This document shows, in pieces, positions 57,629 through 64,000 of a stretch of 64,000 bases of DNA. Under the pieces are notes generated by a model. It searched no databases and had not been told where the DNA came from. It saw nothing but the letters and a program-made list of their open reading frames with translations. A program made the position numbers and the translations under genes. Position 1 is the first letter of the stretch, and each line of letters starts with the position of its first letter. The DNA lies in the NCBI GenBank assembly GCA_902598015.1, contig CACJZT010000002.1, forward strand, positions 62,001-126,000, read 5' to 3'. This stretch comes from an uncultured Pelagibacteraceae bacterium (GTDB lineage Bacteria; Pseudomonadota; Alphaproteobacteria; Pelagibacterales; Pelagibacteraceae).

Positions 57629-58576
57629 ATGAGTGAAAATCCAACTAAACACACAAAAGTGTTAATAATTGGGTCGGGTCCCGCTGGATATACAGCAGCA
57701 ATTTATGCTGCAAGAGCAATGTTAAAACCAATATTAGTTCATGGTATGGAACCAGGCGGCCAATTAACAACAACAACTGATGTTGAAAATTTTCCTGGAT
57801 TTAAAGATGTAATCCAGGGTCCATGGCTTATGGATCAAATGAAAGGTCAGGCAGAAGTAGTTGGAACTGAAATGATTCAAGATCATATTGCATCAGTGGA
57901 CTTAAAATCTAAGCCATTTAAAGCTGTTGGAGATAGTGGTCAAATTTATGAGGCAGACTCTATTATTATATCAACAGGAGCTCAAGCAAGATGGTTAAAT
58001 ATTGATTCAGAGCAAAGCTTTAGGGGGTTTGGTGTATCTGCATGTGCAACATGTGATGGATTTTTCTTTAAAGACAAAACTGTAGCAGTTGTTGGGGGTG
58101 GAAATGCTGCAGTCGAAGAAGCTATGTTTTTGACAAAATTTGCTTCAAAAGTTCAACTTATACACAGAAGAGATAGTTTGAGAGCAGAAAAATTACTTCA
58201 AAAGAAATTAATGGAAAATAAAAAAATTGAAATAATTTGGGACTCTGTTGTTGATGAAGTTATTGGGGATAATGATCCTAAAAATGTAACTGGATTAAAA
58301 ATTAAAAATGTTAAGACAAATAAAGTAGATGAACTAAAAATTGATGGATTGTTCATAGCTATAGGACATGATCCAGCAACCTCATTATTTAAAGACCAAC
58401 TAGAAATGGATAAAGAAGGATATTTAGTAACAAAGAATGATTCGACAGAAACAAATATTCCAGGTGTATTCGCCGCTGGAGATGTAAAAGATAAAATATT
58501 TAGACAAGCGGTAACAGCGGCCGGAATGGGATGTATGGCTGCTTTAGAGGCAGAAAAGTTTCTCTCCCACGATTGA
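57629..58576 (+). CDS. trxB: Thioredoxin reductase
   Basis: FAD flavoprotein that reduces thioredoxin with NADPH. The 315-aa protein has the FAD-binding IIGSGPAGYTAAIYAARA, the redox-active disulfide in SACATCDGFF (CATC), the NADPH-binding VVGGGNAAVEEA and the C-terminal GVFAAGDVKDKIFRQAVTAAGMG. Presence of the CATC motif separates it from the ferredoxin reductase at 8.4 kb. Its upstream gap to the ELM1 gene is only 21 bp, with TATATA as the only likely -10 element. Confidence 0.96.
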   Translation: MSENPTKHTKVLIIGSGPAGYTAAIYAARAMLKPILVHGMEPGGQLTTTTDVENFPGFKDVIQGPWLMDQMKGQAEVVGTEMIQDHIASVDLKSKPFKAVGDSGQIYEADSIIISTGAQARWLNIDSEQSFRGFGVSACATCDGFFFKDKTVAVVGGGNAAVEEAMFLTKFASKVQLIHRRDSLRAEKLLQKKLMENKKIEIIWDSVVDEVIGDNDPKNVTGLKIKNVKTNKVDELKIDGLFIAIGHDPATSLFKDQLEMDKEGYLVTKNDSTETNIPGVFAAGDVKDKIFRQAVTAAGMGCMAALEAEKFLSHD

Positions 58577-58635
58577 TTATATTCCAATAAATTTGATCTA
58601 GAATAAATATTTGAATTAAATTATAAATTAATTAG

Positions 58636-59010
58636 ATGGAAAATATAGTAAAACAAATCCAGCTTGTAGCGTTAGTAATCATTTTGGTTAGTACAGTGAT
58701 TGCTTTTGGACAAGAGATGTATCAGATGATACTAGTGCAAAGGGTTACTTTAGCTGATCTTCTTTTACTTTTTCTATATCTTGAAGTGCTTGCAATGGTT
58801 AGAGTTTTTTGGGAGAGCCAATCAATTCAAATTACACTGCCATTATTTATTGCCATAACTGCACTTGCTAGATTTATTATTTTACAAGGAAAATCTCTAA
58901 ATCCAGAGATATTACTGTATGAAGCTGGTGCAATTGTTTTAATTGCTTTAGCAATTGTAATTTTAAGATTTAGAAATTCTTCTCTAATTGGACTAAATAA
59001 AAAAAAATAG
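58636..59010 (+). CDS. PsiE-family membrane protein
   Basis: A 124-aa protein with four hydrophobic helices and the PsiE-family core VTLADLLLLFLYLEVLAMV and ITALARFIILQGK. E. coli PsiE is induced by phosphate starvation, but its function is unknown. It follows trxB by 59 bp, a gap that has AT-rich sequence and no confident promoter, and it converges on the aminotransferase gene with a 2-base gap. Confidence 0.85.
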   Translation: MENIVKQIQLVALVIILVSTVIAFGQEMYQMILVQRVTLADLLLLFLYLEVLAMVRVFWESQSIQITLPLFIAITALARFIILQGKSLNPEILLYEAGAIVLIALAIVILRFRNSSLIGLNKKK

Positions 59011-59012
59011 GT

Positions 59013-60200
59013 TTATCCTAAATCCTCACAAAACTTTTTAATTCTAGACATTGCTATTTTAAGTTTTGCCATTGAAGTTGCATATGAAATTCTAAAATAT
59101 CCATCTAAACCAAATGCTGAGCCTTGAACAGCGGCAACATTTTGTTTTTCTAAAAGCTTTTGGACAAAATCAGTATCTTTTTTAAGTTTAGTTCTTTTAT
59201 TTAAAAGTTTTTTACAATTTGGAAATACGTAAAATGCACCATTAGGTTTCAAGCAGCTAATACCATCAATATTATTTAAACTTTTTACAACAAAATCTCT
59301 TCTTTCTTTAAATGATTTTGCTCTTTTCTTAATAAAGTCTTGTTTTCCATTTAAAGCTTCAACAGCTGCTGCTTGACTAATTGATGATGGATTCGAAGTA
59401 GACTGAGACTGAATTTTTCTAATTGCAGAAATTATTTCTTTTGGTCCAGCCGCATAACCAATCCTCCAACCAGTCATTGCATAAGATTTACTCACTCCAT
59501 TCATTGTTAATGTTCGAGATTTTAATTTTGAAATTTGAGCAATAGTAAAAAATTTAAAATTATCATATTTAACATGCTCATAAATATCGTCGCTCAAAAT
59601 GTGAACTTTTTTGTTTTTTATTAAAACCTTTGCTAATTTTTGAATTTCTGATTTGCTGTATCCAGATCCAGTTGGATTAGATGGTGAGTTAAGGATTATC
59701 CACTTCGTTCTTTTTGTAATTGCAGCTTTTAATTTTGCAGGTGTAATTTTAAATCCATCTTTTTCATCACATTTTACTATTTTTGGTTTTCCTCCTGCTA
59801 AGAGAACCATATCCGGATATGAAACCCAGAATGGAGCAGGAATAATAACTTCATCTCCTTTATTTAAAGTTGCCATAAAAGTGTTATAGAGAACTTGTTT
59901 CCCTCCAGTTCCAACTGTGATTTCATCTAGTTTATAATTTAGTTTATTTTCTCTTTTAAATTTTTTTAAAATTGCTTTTTTTAATGCTGGAGTTCCATCA
60001 ACTGCTGTATACTTTGTATCTCCGTCTCTTATTGCTTTAATAGCTGCATTTTTAACATTGATAGGAGTATCAAAATCTGGTTCCCCTGCCCCAAGTCCAA
60101 CTACATCTTTTCCTGCAGCTCTTAATTCTCTTGCCTTTTGAGTAACTGCAATAGTTGGGGATGGTTTAATTCTTTTTAAATTATTAGATATTATGCTCAT
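59013..60200 (-). CDS. aspC: Aspartate aminotransferase-type PLP enzyme
   Basis: Class I/II aminotransferase of the alphaproteobacterial AatA type, 395 aa. PLP is bound by the lysine in MNGVSKSYAMTGWRIGYAAG; other signature stretches are VGLGAGEPDFDTP, TAVDGTPALKKAI, ILNSPSNPTGSGYSK and LSDDIYEHVKYD. It likely interconverts aspartate and glutamate with their 2-oxo acids, and some members also accept prephenate, so the exact range is open. It lies only 36 bp from divergent uvrB. Confidence 0.92.
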   Translation of the reverse strand: MSIISNNLKRIKPSPTIAVTQKARELRAAGKDVVGLGAGEPDFDTPINVKNAAIKAIRDGDTKYTAVDGTPALKKAILKKFKRENKLNYKLDEITVGTGGKQVLYNTFMATLNKGDEVIIPAPFWVSYPDMVLLAGGKPKIVKCDEKDGFKITPAKLKAAITKRTKWIILNSPSNPTGSGYSKSEIQKLAKVLIKNKKVHILSDDIYEHVKYDNFKFFTIAQISKLKSRTLTMNGVSKSYAMTGWRIGYAAGPKEIISAIRKIQSQSTSNPSSISQAAAVEALNGKQDFIKKRAKSFKERRDFVVKSLNNIDGISCLKPNGAFYVFPNCKKLLNKRTKLKKDTDFVQKLLEKQNVAAVQGSAFGLDGYFRISYATSMAKLKIAMSRIKKFCEDLG

Positions 60201-60221
60201 TGAATTATGAAATTATTCAAT
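60199..60221. promoter_or_regulatory. Inverted repeat in the aspC-uvrB divergent gap
   Basis: ATTGAAT-N9-ATTCAAT has perfect 7-bp arms and overlaps the aspC start codon, filling most of the 36-bp divergent region. It could be an operator for both genes. Nothing else in this short gap looks like a full promoter. Confidence 0.3.
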
Positions 60222-60236
60222 TACGTTGTTTAATAT

Positions 60237-62411
60237 ATGGAGAATACATATCAAGACCTAATTACAGACATTCAGAGTAAAAACCCAAAAATCGGTGGAA
60301 AACTCGAAGGTGGAAAAAAATTCAAAATAAAGTCAGATTTTACCCCGGCTGGTGACCAGCCAGATGCAATTAAAAGGCTTGTTCAAGGAGCTAAAAAAAA
60401 TGAGTTTAATCAAGTATTATTAGGAGTAACTGGATCTGGAAAAACTTTTACAATGGCAAAAGTTATAGAAGCTACAAATAGACCAGCATTAATATTGGCA
60501 CCAAATAAAACTTTGGCAGCTCAACTTTACGGTGAGATGAAAACTTTTTTTCCAGATAATGCTGTTGAGTATTTTGTATCTTACTATGATTATTACACTC
60601 CAGAAGCTTACGTACCAAGATCAGACACATACATCGAAAAAGAAGCATCAATAAACGAACAGATTGATAGAATGAGACACTCAGCAACGAGATCTCTTCT
60701 TGAAAGAGACGATGTTTTAATTGTTGCAAGTGTTTCCTGTATTTATGGTTTGGGGTCAGTAGAAGCTTACAGCAAAATGACTTTAACTCTTCAGAAAAAC
60801 TATGAATATAATAGGGAACAAATAATAAAATCTCTTGTTGCTCTTCAGTATAAGAGAAATGATCAAAATTTTTTTAGAGGAACATTTAGGGCAAGGGGAG
60901 AATATTTAGAAATATTTCCATCTCATCTGGAGGATAGAGCATGGAGACTAAGTTTATTTGGTGATAAACTTGAGAAGATTGAGGAATTTGATCCTTTGAC
61001 AGGAGATCAGGTTAGAGATCTTAGTCTAGTAAAAGTTTATGCTAATTCTCATTACATCACTCCTAAACCAACTGTAGAACAAGCAATTATAAAAATAAGA
61101 AAAGAATTAGAGGAAACTTTAAAAAAACACAAAGCTGAAAACAAGTTATTGGAGGCGCAACGATTAGAGGAGAGAACTAAATTTGATTTAGAAATGATTG
61201 AAGCAACTGGATCTTGTGCAGGAATTGAAAATTATTCAAGATTTTTATCTGGTAGAAAACCAGGAGAGCCTCCACCTACTCTTTTTGAATATTTTCCTGA
61301 TAACACATTAGTTTTTGTAGATGAGTCTCATGTTACAGTTCCCCAACTTAATGGGATGTTTAAGGGAGATAGATCTAGAAAAAGCACATTAGCTGAGTAC
61401 GGTTTTAGATTGCCATCTTGCATGGATAACAGACCTTTAAAATTTGAAGAGTGGGATTTGATGAGAACACAAACTGTATTTGTTTCAGCAACTCCTGGAC
61501 CGTGGGAGTTAGAACAAACGAAAGGCAAGTTTATTGATCAGGTAATAAGACCTACAGGATTAATAGATCCACCAGTTGAGATTAGACCAGCAAAAAATCA
61601 AGTAGACGACCTTATGCATGAATGCAAAAAAGTAGTTGAGAATAATTATAGAGTTTTGGTTACAACACTTACAAAAAAAATGGCAGAGGATTTAACCGAG
61701 TATCTTCATGAAAATGGGATAAAAGTAAGATACCTTCATTCTGATATAGATACACTTGAGAGAATAGAGATTATGAGAGATCTTAGAATGGGTGTATTTG
61801 ATGTTCTTGTTGGAATAAATTTATTAAGAGAAGGTTTAGATATTCCAGAATGTGCATTAGTTGGAATACTAGATGCTGATAAGGAAGGATTTTTGCGATC
61901 AGAGACTTCACTAATTCAAACAATAGGAAGAGCTGCAAGAAACGTAGATGGAAAAGTTATTCTTTATGCCGATAAAGAAACCAAAAGTATAAAGAAAGCA
62001 ATTAAAGAAACTGAGAGACGAAGAAAGATTCAATTAGAGTACAATAAGAAAAATAAAATCGATGCTAAATCTGTAAAAAAAGAAATAAGTGATATTTTAG
62101 AAAGTGTTTACGAGAAAGATTACGTCAAAATAAGCGAAGGTTCCAATATTGGTGGTAACCTTAAAAAACATTTAAAAGGATTAGACAAAAAGATGAAGGA
62201 AGCTGCATCTAATCTGGAATTTGAAGAAGCTGCTAAAATTAGAGATGAAATGAGAAAACTTCAAAGTACCGAATTAGAAATTACTTTAAACCCTAAGATT
62301 AGACAGTACGATGTTAAAAATAAAATTTATCCCAAAGGTAGATCTACATTGGGTATGCCAGGAACAAGGGTTACAAAAAAAAGAGATAAAAAATGGAAGC
62401 ACGGAAGATAA
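60237..62411 (+). CDS. uvrB: UvrB, excinuclease ABC subunit B
   Basis: DNA damage-verification helicase of nucleotide-excision repair. The 724-aa protein has the Walker [16 protein letters not shown], the beta-hairpin region [34 protein letters not shown], the [14 protein letters not shown] block, [13 protein letters not shown] and a C-terminal UvrB/UvrC interaction domain ([16 protein letters not shown]). An N-terminal extension of about 28 residues before KFKIKSDF is common in alphaproteobacteria. It overlaps the SDR gene by 19 bases. Confidence 0.98.
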   Translation: MENTYQDLITDIQSKNPKIGGKLEGGKKFKIKSDFTPAGDQPDAIKRLVQGAKKNEFNQVLLGVTGSGKTFTMAKVIEATNRPALILAPNKTLAAQLYGEMKTFFPDNAVEYFVSYYDYYTPEAYVPRSDTYIEKEASINEQIDRMRHSATRSLLERDDVLIVASVSCIYGLGSVEAYSKMTLTLQKNYEYNREQIIKSLVALQYKRNDQNFFRGTFRARGEYLEIFPSHLEDRAWRLSLFGDKLEKIEEFDPLTGDQVRDLSLVKVYANSHYITPKPTVEQAIIKIRKELEETLKKHKAENKLLEAQRLEERTKFDLEMIEATGSCAGIENYSRFLSGRKPGEPPPTLFEYFPDNTLVFVDESHVTVPQLNGMFKGDRSRKSTLAEYGFRLPSCMDNRPLKFEEWDLMRTQTVFVSATPGPWELEQTKGKFIDQVIRPTGLIDPPVEIRPAKNQVDDLMHECKKVVENNYRVLVTTLTKKMAEDLTEYLHENGIKVRYLHSDIDTLERIEIMRDLRMGVFDVLVGINLLREGLDIPECALVGILDADKEGFLRSETSLIQTIGRAARNVDGKVILYADKETKSIKKAIKETERRRKIQLEYNKKNKIDAKSVKKEISDILESVYEKDYVKISEGSNIGGNLKKHLKGLDKKMKEAASNLEFEEAAKIRDEMRKLQSTELEITLNPKIRQYDVKNKIYPKGRSTLGMPGTRVTKKRDKKWKHGR

Positions 62412-63148
62412 TAATTACTGGAGCAGCAACTCGAATGGGAGCTGCCATAGCTAAAAAATTATCTGGACCTAATATTGAAATTGTTATCCATTATAACAAA
62501 TCTAGATCCAAAGCAGAAAATCTTAAAAAAGATTTAACTAAAAGTGGTACAAAAATTTATTTAGCAAAAGCAGATTTAACTAAAGAAAAAGAAATAGAAA
62601 GAATGCTTAAATTTTCAAAATCAAAGTTGAAGTATTTTGATTGTTTAATTAATAATGCTTCATTATTTGAGAACGATAAACTTGAAAATATCACAACAAA
62701 AAGTTGGGAAAGCCATTTAAAAGCGAATTTAAAAGCACCAGCTTTATTATCAAAGGGTTTTGCTAAAAATATTAGAGGCAAAAACAATAATATTATTAAT
62801 ATAATTGACCAAAGAGTATTCAAGTTAACTCCATATTTTTTTTCATATACATTAAGTAAATCTGGTCTTTACACTTTAACCAAAACAAGCGCTATGAGTC
62901 TTGCCCCAAATATTAGAGTGAATGGAATTGCTCCAGGTCCAACTATTAAAAATAAAAGACAGTCTGACAAGCACTTTAAAAAACAATACATGGCAACACC
63001 TCTTAAAAAACAGACAGATGTTGAAGAAATCTGCAATGCTGTTGACTTTTTTATTAAAAATAGATCTATTACAGGTCAAGTTTTAGCAATTGATAGTGGC
63101 CAAAACTTAAACTGGCAAACTCCAGACGTAATGGGTGGTAAGGAATGA
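62393..63148 (+). CDS. Short-chain dehydrogenase/reductase, pteridine-reductase-like
   Basis: Rossmann-fold NADPH enzyme of 251 aa. The cofactor loop reads [15 protein letters not shown], with Arg where FolM and PTR1-type reductases have it, followed by [13 protein letters not shown] and the NNASLFEND and YTLSKSGLY (Tyr-x3-Lys) motifs; the C terminus has [17 protein letters not shown]. This pattern favours dihydropteridine or related pterin reduction, but a different carbonyl substrate is possible. It begins within uvrB (19-base overlap) and its TGA overlaps the following ATG. Confidence 0.8.
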   Translation: MEARKIIITGAATRMGAAIAKKLSGPNIEIVIHYNKSRSKAENLKKDLTKSGTKIYLAKADLTKEKEIERMLKFSKSKLKYFDCLINNASLFENDKLENITTKSWESHLKANLKAPALLSKGFAKNIRGKNNNIINIIDQRVFKLTPYFFSYTLSKSGLYTLTKTSAMSLAPNIRVNGIAPGPTIKNKRQSDKHFKKQYMATPLKKQTDVEEICNAVDFFIKNRSITGQVLAIDSGQNLNWQTPDVMGGKE

Positions 63149-64000
63149 AAAAATTAATACTTACAATTTCAATATTTTTTACATTAATTTCTTTAGCAGA
63201 AGCTAGAGAATGTAGATCTGGAGATATCAAGGGAGACGCATTTATTTATAGTGATGGAAAAAAAGTAACTGTAATAAAAGGAACTGATATTCCAAATCCA
63301 GAAAATAAAATCATAATGATCTATAATACAGGAGGATGGACAGTCAAAAAGAAATGGGGAGAATGTAAAGATTTTCTTCCAAAGTATTTAGGTCAAATAT
63401 CAGGAACTAAAATTAAAGGTAAAGAACTGGTTTTAATGCTTAATAGAAGGTTACATAAAGCAGGTGGAGATGATGGATATGGTTGTGCGTGGAAATTGAA
63501 AGGTGCATTTCACAAACCTTGGTATGATTGTATTTTAGAAAATTGGGGAATAAGTAAAAGAGTCGATGTAAATAAAGAAATAATTGATGAATTAGTTTCA
63601 AAAGGAACTCCAAGAAATCAAATATTTATGTCTGGATTGTCTTGCGGAGGTATTGATACACTTAGACACAAAGGTCTTTATCCAGAGGACTTTAATGCAA
63701 CTATTTCCTTCATGCCTAATTGTTGGGATAGAAATCCAAACACTCCAATTAGAAAAATGCAAATTGACGAACTGAAAAGTTTTAAAAGAATTGATGCTCT
63801 AGTTTTTCATAGCCCCGTGGACGGTGAGGGAGATTGGCGTAGCAATAGTGTCTGGATGAAAAAAGATTTAGGAAATATCCCGGGTATAAAATGGATTGAT
63901 ACACCTGGTCACACAAATAGAAAAATTTTTGTCAATGGAAAAGATTGTAAAGTTAGAGAGAAAATGAAAGGAGGATGGGAAGAAGCTTGGCCAGAAGGTA
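63145..64000 (+). CDS. Secreted alpha/beta-hydrolase-like protein, 3' end cut by window
   Basis: Not listed in the ORF track because it runs off the end. The ATG overlaps the SDR stop (ATGA) and 285 codons are open to position 64000. It begins with a signal peptide ([19 protein letters not shown]). A nucleophile-elbow-like motif MSGLSCGGIDTLRHKG, a possible acid region HSPVDGEGDW, and a late His in DTPGHTNRK fit an alpha/beta-hydrolase or esterase fold, and several cysteines suggest periplasmic disulfides. I do not recognise the exact family; substrate unknown. Confidence 0.65.
   Translation, partial: MKKLILTISIFFTLISLAEARECRSGDIKGDAFIYSDGKKVTVIKGTDIPNPENKIIMIYNTGGWTVKKKWGECKDFLPKYLGQISGTKIKGKELVLMLNRRLHKAGGDDGYGCAWKLKGAFHKPWYDCILENWGISKRVDVNKEIIDELVSKGTPRNQIFMSGLSCGGIDTLRHKGLYPEDFNATISFMPNCWDRNPNTPIRKMQIDELKSFKRIDALVFHSPVDGEGDWRSNSVWMKKDLGNIPGIKWIDTPGHTNRKIFVNGKDCKVREKMKGGWEEAWPEG

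Overview
The window is a gene-dense, very AT-rich stretch of a free-living marine alphaproteobacterium, almost certainly a member of the SAR11 clade (Pelagibacterales). The evidence is the blue-tuned proteorhodopsin followed by ferredoxin, ferredoxin reductase and GST genes, the tiny or negative intergenic distances, the heavy A/T codon bias, and alphaproteobacterial protein variants such as a DnaG without its zinc ligands and a DksA with an incomplete zinc finger. Apart from the intact umuDC pair nothing looks recently acquired: there is no integrase, IS element, CRISPR array or phage gene.

Layout. 1-3.0 kb (minus): TolC-like outer-membrane channel, glycerate-kinase-like P-loop kinase, GFA-family and cupin proteins. 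3.2-4.9 kb (plus): umuD-umuC, with a DnaA box and a tandem repeat upstream. 5-7.3 kb (minus): GT39 glycosyltransferase, a 34-codon membrane microprotein missed by the ORF track, and a GT2 glycosyltransferase. 7.4-10.6 kb: dksA, then GST, ferredoxin-NADP reductase, ferredoxin and proteorhodopsin on the minus strand. 10.8-22.2 kb: mixed metabolism and repair genes (prpE, SMR pump, dihydroorotase, ygfZ, MazG-like, fumC, AsmA-like, uvrD, pepP).

22.2-43.3 kb (minus) is one long division and cell-wall (dcw) cluster. In transcription order it reads mraZ-ftsZ-rsmH-ftsL-ftsI-murEF(fused)-mraY-murD-ftsW-murG-murC-murB-ddl-ftsQ-ftsA-lpxC-bamD-ligA. ftsZ sits second instead of next to ftsA, and murE and murF are one ORF. 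A strong promoter with three TGGG repeats at a 10-bp period precedes mraZ. RNase P RNA (rnpB) and a peptidoglycan amidase lie just upstream.

44.6-51.5 kb holds mlaA-mlaC, a CIA30-like gene with an apparent in-frame stop, a small membrane protein, two tRNAs (a CAT-anticodon tRNA and a structurally odd tRNA-Val), and the yqeY-dnaG-rpoD macromolecular-synthesis operon. The last G of the rpoD stop codon is the first base of tRNA-Val. 51.6-64 kb holds carA-carB, a 2OG oxygenase and ELM1-family pair, trxB, a PsiE-family protein, an aspartate-type aminotransferase, uvrB, an SDR, and a secreted hydrolase-like gene cut by the window end.

The most unusual signals are the aberrant tRNA-Val and its overlap with rpoD, the 34-aa microprotein between the two glycosyltransferases, the interrupted CIA30 gene, the relocated ftsZ, and the carA start region with its minimal overlapping uORF. 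I found no clearly new multi-gene system.
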